From an uncultured Paracoccaceae bacterium (GTDB taxonomy: Bacteria; Pseudomonadota; Alphaproteobacteria; Rhodobacterales; Rhodobacteraceae): a stretch of 64,000 nucleotides of DNA. Position numbers and translations under genes: made by a program. Positions 44,512 through 52,560 of the stretch are shown piece after piece. The stretch's first letter is position 1; each line of letters opens with the position of its first letter. The DNA is taken from positions 93,670 through 157,669 of the forward strand of contig CANKVU010000008.1 in the NCBI GenBank assembly GCA_947487205.1, written 5' to 3'. The notes beneath the pieces were generated by a model, which was not told where the DNA came from, did no database searches, and saw only the letters and a program-made list of their open reading frames with translations.

Positions 44512-46464
44512 TCAGGCCTCCGCCGCGCGGCCCCGCAGGGCAACGATGCCGCGCGGTCGGACCTGGATGAAAAGGATGATGAACAGGATCATCCATGTCT
44601 GCGCGGCCAGCGTGTTGGACGGATTCGCCCATTCGATTCCCTTCTGCAGGAAGCCCACCAGAGTGGCGCCGAGAAGTGTGCCCCAGATGTTGCCCACCCC
44701 GCCCACGACCACGGTCATGAAGGATTGCACGATGTAGGCCTGACCCATTTCCGACGTGACCTGGGCGTAGAGGCCGATAGCCACGCCGGCGATCCCGGCG
44801 ATCCCGGATCCCAGTCCGAAGGTAAGCATGTTGATGCGGTCGGGATTGATCCCCACCGCCCCCGCCATCCGCGGACTCTGGGTGACGGCACGGACTTCGA
44901 GCCCAAGTCGCGTGTGTTTCATCAGCACGAGGAACAGGGCCAGAAAGACGAGAGCCAAAACCAGGATCGCGATACGGATGTAGCTGATCGCGACCACGTC
45001 GTTGAAGACCAGCGACCCGTCGAGCCAGCCCGGAGCGGTAAGCGGTCGCGCCTGGGTCCCGAAGACGTTCTTTGCCAGCTGCTGGAGCGCGATGGAAATG
45101 CCGAAAGTCGCAAGGAGCGTTTCCAGCGGCCGATGATAGAGGTGCCGGATCACAAGGCGTTCGAGCGCCACGCCCGCGGCGAAGGTCACCGCGAAAGCGA
45201 GGGGCAGCGCGACGACCAGCGACCAAGCGTAGTCGGCCACGACGCGCTGGACGAGATAGGCGGTATAGGCGCCCATCATGATGAATTCACCATGGGCCAT
45301 GTTGATCACCCCCATCACCCCGAAGGTGACGGCGAGCCCGATCGCGGCGAGGAAATAGATGGACGCCAGCGACAGACCGTCCAGCGCGAGGTCGGCCAGC
45401 CGCATCATTCCGAGGCGCGCATCGAGCCCGTCGAGGATTCTCTTCGCCGCAAGCGCCACCGGTGCGGGGCTTGCGACATATCGTTCGGCGAAGCCGAACC
45501 TGTCGAGGATGCGGTCGATTTCTTCCTCCGGAATCGCGGATTCGGCAGACCCTTCCGCGACGAGCTCCCGGTAGGCGGCGTTCCGGGCGTCCTCGGTTCC
45601 GAGTTCCGCAACCCGGTACCCCCCGACAAACCCGTTCTCGATATTGGCCACGAGGGCATCGCGCTTGGCCGACCGCGTCAGCCGCATAGGCGCCAGCCCT
45701 TCGTCCACGAGCAGCTCGTAGGCGGAGGTTCGCGGCAGGGCCTCGGATCCGGGGCGCACGACGCGCGCGATGTCGTCGCCCTCCGGAACGCCCTCCGAGA
45801 CGCTCAGGCGCGTTGCGACCAGCGGGTTCAGCGCTGCGCGAACGTCGACCGAGGTATCGCCCGCGAAACTTTCGATGGCAGCCACCCGTTCCTCCACCGT
45901 CGAGCCGAAGCGGACCGTCAGCAGCCGCTCCAGCCGTTCGCCCTGGGATCGAAGCGCCGGCAGGTTCTCTTGAGGAAGGGCGTCGCGCAGGACGGCGAGG
46001 TGGCTTTCCTCGGGGCCGCGTTCGATGGCGCGGAGCGCTTCGCGGCGGGTGGCTGGGTCTGGATCCGAGAGCTGGAAGCGAACCAGCGCGGCGGCAATCA
46101 GGCCGCGAATCCCGGCATTGGGGCGCATTTCCTCCCACCCGTCGCCTGAGACCTCGCCGATGTCCCGCCCCGTCGCGATCTCGACAAGGCGCAGCGTGTC
46201 GCGATCCACCTCCACGCCGAAGGCGAAGCGGCCGGTTTCCTCCTCGCGGTAGAGTTCGCGCTCCTGCCAGCGCTCCAGAACCTGGCGCGCCTCTGGGAGG
46301 CCCGAGGCGGCGAGCGCGTCGATGGCCGGACCGATGGTGCGGCGGGAGCTTTCGGCGATCAGCGCCCCCTGTTCCTGGAGGAGCTCCTGAATGGGCGCGG
46401 GGCCGTCCTGCGCGGTGAGCGGTCCGGCAGCGATCACCAGCGCGAGAATGAGACGTCGGAACAT
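44512..46464 (-). CDS. urtB: urea ABC transporter permease UrtB with N-terminal periplasmic extension
   Basis: 650 residues. A signal-like segment (MFRRLILALVIAAGPLTAQ) leads into about 320 hydrophilic, mostly helical residues with HEAT-like features (RREALRAIERGPEESHLA), then the LivH-type permease from about residue 345: SIYFLAAIGLAVTFGVMGV, INMAHGEFIMMGAYTAYLVQ and VVGGVGNIWGTLLGATLVG. The INMAHGE block is diagnostic for UrtB. Long N-terminal extensions are common in proteobacterial UrtB. It follows urtA by 55 bases. Confidence 0.94.
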   Translation of the reverse strand: MFRRLILALVIAAGPLTAQDGPAPIQELLQEQGALIAESSRRTIGPAIDALAASGLPEARQVLERWQERELYREEETGRFAFGVEVDRDTLRLVEIATGRDIGEVSGDGWEEMRPNAGIRGLIAAALVRFQLSDPDPATRREALRAIERGPEESHLAVLRDALPQENLPALRSQGERLERLLTVRFGSTVEERVAAIESFAGDTSVDVRAALNPLVATRLSVSEGVPEGDDIARVVRPGSEALPRTSAYELLVDEGLAPMRLTRSAKRDALVANIENGFVGGYRVAELGTEDARNAAYRELVAEGSAESAIPEEEIDRILDRFGFAERYVASPAPVALAAKRILDGLDARLGMMRLADLALDGLSLASIYFLAAIGLAVTFGVMGVINMAHGEFIMMGAYTAYLVQRVVADYAWSLVVALPLAFAVTFAAGVALERLVIRHLYHRPLETLLATFGISIALQQLAKNVFGTQARPLTAPGWLDGSLVFNDVVAISYIRIAILVLALVFLALFLVLMKHTRLGLEVRAVTQSPRMAGAVGINPDRINMLTFGLGSGIAGIAGVAIGLYAQVTSEMGQAYIVQSFMTVVVGGVGNIWGTLLGATLVGFLQKGIEWANPSNTLAAQTWMILFIILFIQVRPRGIVALRGRAAEA

Positions 46465-46519
46465 GGCGGATCTCCCATGGGCGAAGGCCGGAGGCGGACG
46501 CCTCCGGCCCGGCGACCCG

Positions 46520-47803
46520 TCAGTAGTTCGACTGCTGCTGTACGCAGGTTTCGGTTTCGGTGTTGTACATGCTGCAATCGAGCTTCTGCCAATCGGCCGT
46601 CAGCACGGCGGAATCGGGCAGGTAATCCGTCCAGGCATCCCCGGGCACGGGCTCGGTCTGCTCAAGGATGTCGAACTGGCCCTCCCCGGTGATCTCGCCG
46701 ATGAGAACCGGCTTCGAGAGGTGGTGGTTCGTGCCCATGACGGCCGTGCCGCCGGTCAGATTGGGGAATTCCTGACCCCACATCGCTTCGCGCACGGGGT
46801 CGACATCGGTGGTCCCTGCCTTCTCGACCGCATTTACCCACATGTTGAAGCCGATGTAATGGGCCTCCATCGGGTCGTTCGTCACACGCGCCTCGTCGCC
46901 GATATATGCGTGCCAGGCGTCGATGAACGTGTCGTTGGCGTCCGTATCGGCCGACATGAAGTAGTTCCACGCAGCGAGGTGCCCGACGAGGTTCGATGTA
47001 TCGAGCCCCGACAGCTCTTCCTCGCCCACCGAGAACGCGACGACCGGAATGTCGATCGCGTCGATATTCTGTGCCGCCAGCTCCTTGTAGAACCCGACAT
47101 TGGCATCGCCGTTGATCGTCGAGATGACGCCGACCTGTTTGCCCTGGGCGCTGAGCGCCTTCACGTCGGCCACGATCGACGACCAGTCCGATTGGCCGAA
47201 GGGCGTGTAATTGACGAAGATGTCCTCCTTCGCGACCCCGCGATCCGTCAGGTATTGCTCCAGGATCCGGTTCGTGGTGCGCGGATAGACGTAGTCGGTC
47301 CCGAGGAGCGCGAACTTCTCCACCCCGAGTTCGTTCAGGAAATAATCGACCGCCGGAATCGCCTGCTGGTTCGGCGCCGCCCCTGTGTAGAAGACATTCC
47401 TCGAACTTTCCTCGCCCTCGTATTGCACGGGATAGAACATCAGCCCGTTCAACTCTTCCAAGACCGGCAGAACGGCCTTGCGACTGGCCGAGGTCCAGGA
47501 GCCGAAGATCACGTCCACGTCCTGCACGGTCAGAAGTTCGCGCGCCTTCTCGGCGAAGAGCGGCCAGTCCGACGCGGGATCGACAACCACCGCCTCGAGC
47601 TGGCACCCGAGGAGGCCGCCCTTTTCGTTCTGCTGCTCGATGAGCATCAGCACGGTGTCCTTCAGTGTCGTCTCGGAGATCGCCATCGTGCCCGATAGCG
47701 AATGGAGAACCCCCACCTTGATCGGGCACGCGGCGTCCTGCGCGAAGCCGGGTCCGGCCAGCGCGGCAAGTGCGGCTGCCGGGAATATCTTCGTAAAGTG
47801 CAT
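46520..47803 (-). CDS. urtA: urea ABC transporter substrate-binding protein UrtA
   Basis: 427 residues. A signal peptide (about residues 1-21, ending GPGFAQ) is followed by the UrtA family body: IKVGVLHSLSGTMAISE, FGSWTSASRKAVLPVLE, LMFYPVQYEGEESS and TGAAPNQQAIPAVDYFL, plus KPVLIGEITGEGQFDIL. It binds urea in the periplasm and heads the urt operon. AGGGAG lies seven bases before the ATG. No urease genes are in view downstream. In relatives the operon is under nitrogen control, but I could not find a sigma-54 or NtrC site by eye. Confidence 0.95.
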   Translation of the reverse strand: MHFTKIFPAAALAALAGPGFAQDAACPIKVGVLHSLSGTMAISETTLKDTVLMLIEQQNEKGGLLGCQLEAVVVDPASDWPLFAEKARELLTVQDVDVIFGSWTSASRKAVLPVLEELNGLMFYPVQYEGEESSRNVFYTGAAPNQQAIPAVDYFLNELGVEKFALLGTDYVYPRTTNRILEQYLTDRGVAKEDIFVNYTPFGQSDWSSIVADVKALSAQGKQVGVISTINGDANVGFYKELAAQNIDAIDIPVVAFSVGEEELSGLDTSNLVGHLAAWNYFMSADTDANDTFIDAWHAYIGDEARVTNDPMEAHYIGFNMWVNAVEKAGTTDVDPVREAMWGQEFPNLTGGTAVMGTNHHLSKPVLIGEITGEGQFDILEQTEPVPGDAWTDYLPDSAVLTADWQKLDCSMYNTETETCVQQQSNY

Positions 47804-48141
47804 GACGTTTCTCCCTTCCTGGATGCGCCCGGTGCGCCGGGGCCGATGCCGCGGTGGATGGAGGAGGTCCTCGATCCGCCACGGATGACCGGCATCAGGA
47901 CCGGCGCCCGGACCCTAGGCCCCAGGCCGGGTCGGGGAGGAATATTGACGTTGCTCGCGCGGGTGCGTCGCCGGGCAATTTGCTGAACACGCGGGCAGAC
48001 GGATCGTCCGTGCATATCTGATGGGCGGCCCGATGGTGGGCGCGGCCCAGTGAGATCGCGGGCGCGCACGGCCCGGGGCCGTTAAGGTCGCTTCAATGCG
48101 CCGCTCGTAGGCTGAGGGCCTGAACCGCATCCGGGACGACA
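47804..48141. other. 338-bp divergent promoter region between urtA and the globin gene
   Basis: No gene is seen. It should hold the divergent promoters of urtA (minus) and the globin gene (plus). A TTGACG at 47945-47950 is the only clear -35-like hexamer and lacks a matching -10. A short inverted repeat ACGGA/TCCGT lies at 47999-48011. No sigma-54 TGGCAC-N5-TTGC pair was found. Confidence 0.4.
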
Positions 48142-48612
48142 ATGACATCGCTGGAGATCGCCCTCATCCGCAGGAGTTTCGCCCGCGCCTTCATGGCGAA
48201 GGCGAACATCGCAAAGTGTTTTTATGCGGATCTCTTCCTCCGGGCGCCGGACCTGCGTCGTATCTTCCCGCGCGAAATGGGTCCGCAGCAGGACAAGCTG
48301 AACGACATGATCGCGACGCTGGTCCGCGAATCCCATCGTGGCGAATCGTTGAGCGGGCCGCTGCGGAACATGGCGATCCGCCACGTGGCCTACGGCGCGC
48401 GGCCCGAACACTTCCCCTTCCTGCGGGATGCGCTCGTCCACGCGCTCCGGACCCAGATTCCTGGCGGCCTCGTCCAAGCGGAGGTCGAAGCCTGGATCGC
48501 AGGCTTCGACTGGGTCGCGGGCCAGATGATTCCGGCGATGGAAGCGGAACTCGCCGAGCGCCGATCGGCCGCGATCATCGGCAGCGATCGGGTCCCCTAC
48601 TTCAGTCGATGA
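48142..48612 (+). CDS. single-domain bacterial globin (haemoglobin-like)
   Basis: 156 residues, all helical. The globin fold is indicated by FARAFMAKANIAKCFYADLF (A-B helices), RRIFP (CD corner) and RHVAYGARPEHFPFLRDAL, where H90 in PEHF matches the proximal F8 histidine. The length and the PEHF motif fit the flavohaemoglobin-like globin class, without the reductase domain. Likely roles are oxygen or NO binding; an electron partner is not encoded nearby. The gene runs towards a membrane protein gene on the other strand and overlaps it by 11 bases. Confidence 0.85.
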   Translation: MTSLEIALIRRSFARAFMAKANIAKCFYADLFLRAPDLRRIFPREMGPQQDKLNDMIATLVRESHRGESLSGPLRNMAIRHVAYGARPEHFPFLRDALVHALRTQIPGGLVQAEVEAWIAGFDWVAGQMIPAMEAELAERRSAAIIGSDRVPYFSR

Positions 48613-49030
48613 CCCCATGCTTGTGGAGGTCGCGCGCATAGAACCACAGAAGGACCGTGAACAGGGCCGCGATCCACAATCCCAATGTCGGCACCCATCC
48701 CGCCAAAGCGAGGGCCGAGGGGTCGGCGAAGATGGTCAGCCACACGGTCAGGATCACGGTCGCGATCATCGAGATGGACAAGACCAGGGGCGAGAAGCCG
48801 GCGCGAAACGCCATCAGCACGACGCCGATCAGGCCAACCCAGGCTGAAACCGCCCAGGTTCCGTCGACCCAATTCGGCATCGACGCGACGAAGGATTGCT
48901 GCCGATCCCCCATGATGTTGTACCATGGCCGGAAATCGTACTGGATCGCCGTGTAGTCCATCACCCCGAACAAGTGCCAGACGAAGGCGATGGTGACGAT
49001 CGGCCAGAAGTGCCAGGGCGTGGGATTCAT
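48602..49030 (-). CDS. small four-helix membrane protein of unknown function
   Basis: 142 residues. Four hydrophobic segments: WPIVTIAFVWHLFGVMDY, WAVSAWVGLIGVVLMAF, LVLSISMIATVILTVWL and LGLWIAALFTVLLWFYA. Between the first two is a soluble loop with DFRPWYNIMGDRQQSFV. I do not recognise the family well enough to name it; similar small proteins in Rhodobacterales are annotated only as hypothetical or sugar-transporter-like. Start MNPTPWHFWPIVT with GGAGATCTTCC upstream. Tail-to-tail with the globin gene and upstream of no clear partner in its own direction. Confidence 0.75.
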   Translation of the reverse strand: MNPTPWHFWPIVTIAFVWHLFGVMDYTAIQYDFRPWYNIMGDRQQSFVASMPNWVDGTWAVSAWVGLIGVVLMAFRAGFSPLVLSISMIATVILTVWLTIFADPSALALAGWVPTLGLWIAALFTVLLWFYARDLHKHGVID

Positions 49031-49141
49031 GGAAGATCTCCGATGGGCGTTTCGGCCGCAGGATGCCCCGCGCACACGGCAAGGTCCAGTCGCACCGGGC
49101 GGCCCCGCGCGCCCGTGGGCGAACGGACACGCCCGGGCAGT

Positions 49142-49717
49142 TCAGCCGTTCATCTTCTTCAGTGCTTCCTGCATGTCCGCCAGCTGTTTGCGGATTTCCT
49201 CGAGCTCGGACTTGTCCGGAACTGCCGGCACCGTCTCGGGCGTGTCCTCCACGGCCCGATCGTCGCGTTCCGGTCCGGACGATCCTGCCCAGCCGCCGGT
49301 CATCGCCTTGATGAACGCTTTCTGCTGCGCCTGCATGGCCTCGTAGCCGGGCATGGCGGACATCGGGTTGATCGCCGCGCCCATCATCTTGGACTGGCTT
49401 TCCCGAAGCATGTCGAAGCTCATCTTCAGGAACTGGGGAACGATCGAACCCGCCTGCGTGGTATACGATCGCACCAGATCGGTCAGCACCTCGATCGGCA
49501 ACACGCTCTCGCCGCGGGATTCGTGTTCCGCAACGATCTGAAGGAGGTATTGGCGGGTCAGCTCGTCACCGGACTTGAGGTCGACGATCTTCACGTCGCG
49601 CCCCGAGCGGATGAAACCGGCGATATCCTCGAGCGTGACGTAGTCGCTTGTCTCGGTATTGTAGAGCCGACGGCTCGCGTACCGCTTGATGAGGAGCGGC
49701 TTTTGCTCGTCTGCCAT
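49142..49717 (-). CDS. phaR: polyhydroxyalkanoate synthesis repressor PhaR
   Basis: 191 residues. The N-terminal DNA-binding domain (KRYASRRLYNTETSDYVTLE) and the central PHB-binding domain (SYTTQAGSIVPQFLKMSFDM) are typical. The C-terminal tail ends in a charged coiled coil (SELEEIRKQLADMQEALKKM). PhaR senses PHB granules: without polymer it represses phasin and its own gene, and it is titrated away by nascent granules. It lies downstream of phaP, and CTGC-N3-GCAG sites are found upstream of phaP and between phaC and phaZ. Confidence 0.95.
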   Translation of the reverse strand: MADEQKPLLIKRYASRRLYNTETSDYVTLEDIAGFIRSGRDVKIVDLKSGDELTRQYLLQIVAEHESRGESVLPIEVLTDLVRSYTTQAGSIVPQFLKMSFDMLRESQSKMMGAAINPMSAMPGYEAMQAQQKAFIKAMTGGWAGSSGPERDDRAVEDTPETVPAVPDKSELEEIRKQLADMQEALKKMNG

Positions 49718-49838
49718 GGCCCATCTCCTGCACTGGATCCTGCAGACCAGCGTAAAGCCGCGTATTCCGAAAAGAAAGGGCGAGCCGAAGCTCGCCCCGT
49801 CATACCGTCCAGCAGCCGGCCGAGCGCCCTGCTGCCCG

Positions 49839-50297
49839 TTATTTCGAAGCGCCGGAGGTCGCCTTCTTCGCCGCCGAAGCAGCCTCGCCGGACGCTTTGT
49901 TGGCGGCGGCGGTGAAATCCTCGGACATGTCCTTGCCAGCGGCGAGCATCAGCTCGACGGTGTCCATCTGGACCTTCTTCGCGACTTCGGCGAACTGGGC
50001 CATGGTCTCGGCCGTCATCTCCGCCTGGGTCGACGCGAAGTCGCTCATCGCCTTGCCGTAATCGGACGGTTCGTCACGGACCACCGCGGCGTCGTTCATG
50101 CGGGACAGGGTGTCCTTGGTCCACTTCGTCGAGATCTCCGTCGACTTCTCGGCAGCCTCGATGGCCACTTTCGACATCCGTTCGCCGAAGGAGGCATAAG
50201 ATTTGAAGGCATCCTGATAGGAGGACATGTCGGTCGGGAACGCCGACATCATTTCCTGCATCATCTTGGTGTAATCGGTTCCGGTCTTGGTCGCCAT
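49839..50297 (-). CDS. phaP: phasin (PHB granule protein)
   Basis: 152 residues, helical and amphipathic, starting MATKTGTDYTKMMQEMM with YQDAFKSYASFGERMSKVAIEAAEKS in the phasin core. It ends in an Ala/Lys-rich tail (ASAAKKATSGASK). Phasins coat PHB granules and control their size and number. The gene is 121 bases upstream of phaR. Its promoter region carries PhaR-type operators (50372-50409). Confidence 0.92.
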   Translation of the reverse strand: MATKTGTDYTKMMQEMMSAFPTDMSSYQDAFKSYASFGERMSKVAIEAAEKSTEISTKWTKDTLSRMNDAAVVRDEPSDYGKAMSDFASTQAEMTAETMAQFAEVAKKVQMDTVELMLAAGKDMSEDFTAAANKASGEAASAAKKATSGASK

Positions 50298-50617
50298 AAC
50301 TCGCTCCTTCGCAGTGCGGTTCGGGCCGGGATGCGCCGCCCCGATGATGTCAATACCCTAAAAAGTAGTCGCTGCACCGCGGCAATGCAAGGGATATTCT
50401 GCACCGCAGCGAAGCCCGACCGCCATCTTCGCGACACTCCGACTGGCTTGCGACGGAAGTTTTCCCGTCCTCCGGCAGCGTGATGCCTCCCCTCTCCGGC
50501 GCAGTGCAGCCCACCTGCTGTCTTGCCCGTTGTTTGGGCGCCCGACCGAATCTCGGGGATCATTTCAGTTCCGGTCAGGCACAGATTCGCGACCGAAGGC
50601 GTCCCGTGGCCAAGATC
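50298..50617. other. 320-bp non-coding region between phaC and phaP
   Basis: It holds the phaP promoter and PhaR-type operators (listed separately) next to phaP. Towards phaC I see no gene and no clear terminator. Confidence 0.5.
50372..50409 (-). promoter_or_regulatory. PhaR operators and probable phaP promoter
   Basis: CTGC-ACC-GCAG at 50399-50409 is an exact match to the CTGC-N3-GCAG site described for Rhodobacter PhaR, 102-112 bases before the phaP start. A second, imperfect TGC-rich copy (CTGC-N6-GCAATGCA) covers 50372-50389. On the minus strand the second copy overlaps a weak promoter, TTGCAT then 17 bases then TACTTT. Binding there would block phaP transcription. Confidence 0.75.
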
Positions 50618-52420
50618 TCAGGTCGGCTCCTCGACGACATATGTCCCGGGAGCGTCCGCCAGCGGTTCGGCGCCCTCTCCCTCCCCCGGCTCCCGGGCGT
50701 TGACAAGGCGACCGGAATGCCCCCTCAGCCATTCCTCCCAGCGCATCCACCACGTGCCCGTGTGGAACTCCGCCGCGGATTGCCAATCCTCGGGCGATCC
50801 AGACCAATCACCATTGGTGTAATGGCCGTATTTCTGCTTCGACGGTGGATTGACCACCCCCGCGATATGGCCCGACTCGCTCAGGACGAAGGTCTTGTCC
50901 GAGGATCCCATTTTCTGGATCCCGCGAAACGACGAGCGCCATGCCGCGATATGGTCGGTTTCGCAGGCAATGGCCATCAGCGGGACATCCACATCCTCGA
51001 GCGTCACCGTCTCGCCGCAGATCTCGAACCCCTCGTTCGCAAGCTTGTTCTCCTGGCATAGTCCACGGAGGTACTCGACCGCCATGTCGCGCGGAAGGTT
51101 GGTGCCGTCCCCGTTCCAGTAGAGCAGGTCGAACGCGGGCGGCGTCTCTCCCATCATGTAATTGCGCACCGCTGGACGATAGACGAGGTCGTTCGACCGC
51201 ATGAAGCTGAACGTCCGGCTCATGTAGAAACTGTCGAGGTAGCCATGACGCTTGGCCTCGGCCTCGATCCCGCCGACGAAATCCTCGTCGAGGAACACGC
51301 CGACCTCTCCCTTGTCGGAAAAGTCCGTCAGGGTGGTGAAGAACGTCGCGGACTTCACCGAGGTGTCGCCCCGCTTCTTCATCAGCCCCAGCGTCATCGA
51401 AAGGGTCGTACCGGCGATGCAATAGCCGACCGCGTTGACCTTCTTCTGCTTGGTGATCGTCTTGACGCGCTCGATCGTCTCGAGGAACGCCTCCTCCACG
51501 TATTCGTCCATTCCGACATCGGCATAGGACGCGTCCGGATTCTTCCAGCTCACGACGAACAGGGTATAGCCCTGATCGACGATCCACCGGATCAGGCTGT
51601 TCTTTTCGCGCAGGTCGAGGATGTAGAACTTGTTGATCCACGGTGGAAAGATGATCAACGGCGTGGAACGGACCTTCTCGGTCGTCGGCGCATACTGGAT
51701 CAGTTCCATCATGCGGTTGCGGTGGACCACCTTGCCAGGGGTGGTCGCAAGGTTGCCTCCGACCTCGAACGCCTCGGGATCCGCGAGGCTCACGACCAGT
51801 TCGCCGTCGTTGCGCTCGAGATCCCGCACAAGGTTCTCCATCCCCTTCACCAGGCTTTCGCCCTCCGTCTCGACGGCGCGCGCCAGGGCTTCGGGATTGG
51901 TACCGAGGAAATTCGAGGGACTCATCATGTCCACGATCTGCTGGCTGAAATATTGCAGCCGGCGCTTGTCGCCGGCATCCAGCCCCTCGATGTCGGCCAC
52001 CGCGTTCTGGACCAACTCCGCATTCAGAAGATACTGCTGCTTGAGGTAGTTGAACATCGGGTGCGTCTTCCACGTCTCGGCCGAGAATCGTGGATCGGAC
52101 GAATCGTCCTCAGGTGGGGTCAGGTCCCCGCGCATCAGCTTCTGCTGCGCCTCGACGTAATGGGTCAGGGTTTTGCCCCAGTAGTCGATCTGCGTCTGCA
52201 TGATCTTGGTCGGGTTCTCCATCATCTCGCGCATCATCGCCGTGCCGGCCTTGATATACAGGTCCTGGCCCGGCCCCTGCAGCGAGGGCGGAACCACCCT
52301 TTTGCGGCTCAGGACGGTCGCAAGGCGGGCGGACAATTCCTCCAATCGGGCAAGGTTTGTTGTCATCTGCTCCGAATATTCAGCAACTTTCGTCGCATTT
52401 GCGTCATCTTTCATTGCCAT
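50618..52420 (-). CDS. phaC: class I poly(3-hydroxyalkanoate) synthase
   Basis: 600 residues, full length for class I. The lipase-box-like GYCIAG at 332-337 carries nucleophile Cys334. Asp489 (CETDHIAAW) and His518 (SESGHIAG) complete the triad. The N-terminal domain has PMFNYLKQQYLL and the conserved PPWINKFYILDL. It polymerises 3-hydroxybutyryl-CoA on the granule surface. The ATG at 52420 follows GGAGGTGGCC, an almost ideal ribosome site, and is preferred over the ATG two codons later. It is divergent from phaZ across 140 bases. Confidence 0.96.
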   Translation of the reverse strand: MAMKDDANATKVAEYSEQMTTNLARLEELSARLATVLSRKRVVPPSLQGPGQDLYIKAGTAMMREMMENPTKIMQTQIDYWGKTLTHYVEAQQKLMRGDLTPPEDDSSDPRFSAETWKTHPMFNYLKQQYLLNAELVQNAVADIEGLDAGDKRRLQYFSQQIVDMMSPSNFLGTNPEALARAVETEGESLVKGMENLVRDLERNDGELVVSLADPEAFEVGGNLATTPGKVVHRNRMMELIQYAPTTEKVRSTPLIIFPPWINKFYILDLREKNSLIRWIVDQGYTLFVVSWKNPDASYADVGMDEYVEEAFLETIERVKTITKQKKVNAVGYCIAGTTLSMTLGLMKKRGDTSVKSATFFTTLTDFSDKGEVGVFLDEDFVGGIEAEAKRHGYLDSFYMSRTFSFMRSNDLVYRPAVRNYMMGETPPAFDLLYWNGDGTNLPRDMAVEYLRGLCQENKLANEGFEICGETVTLEDVDVPLMAIACETDHIAAWRSSFRGIQKMGSSDKTFVLSESGHIAGVVNPPSKQKYGHYTNGDWSGSPEDWQSAAEFHTGTWWMRWEEWLRGHSGRLVNAREPGEGEGAEPLADAPGTYVVEEPT

Positions 52421-52442
52421 GGCCACCTCCCAACCCCTATTG

Positions 52443-52478
52443 CTGCGGGGCAGCGCCCGCATGCTGCATCAGCATGCG
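52443..52478. promoter_or_regulatory. PhaR operator and adjoining 21-bp palindrome between phaC and phaZ
   Basis: CTGC-GGG-GCAG at 52443-52453 is an exact CTGC-N3-GCAG site. Five bases on, 52458-52478 is a palindrome with nine-base arms CGCATGCTG and CAGCATGCG around CAT; its centre (GCTG-CAT-CAGC) resembles a degenerate PhaR site. Together they lie 23-58 bases before phaC and about 83-118 before phaZ, placed to control either or both. Confidence 0.7.
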
Positions 52479-52560
52479 ACCCCGCCCTCCCGCGGGTACC
52501 CACGATTCTAGCAGGGCGGGCCGTGAAGAAAACCCGACCGGGCTGAAGGAACGACCTGCA

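Noticed and set aside
44335..46149. 604-codon plus-strand open frame antisense to urtB
   Set aside because: Composition dominated by His, Arg, Asp and Gly, typical of antisense frames in GC-rich genes; urtB is certain.
47804..48141. Sigma-54/NtrC promoter expected before urtA
   Set aside because: No TGGCAC-N5-TTGC pair or NtrC-type dyad could be found by eye on the minus strand, so none is annotated.
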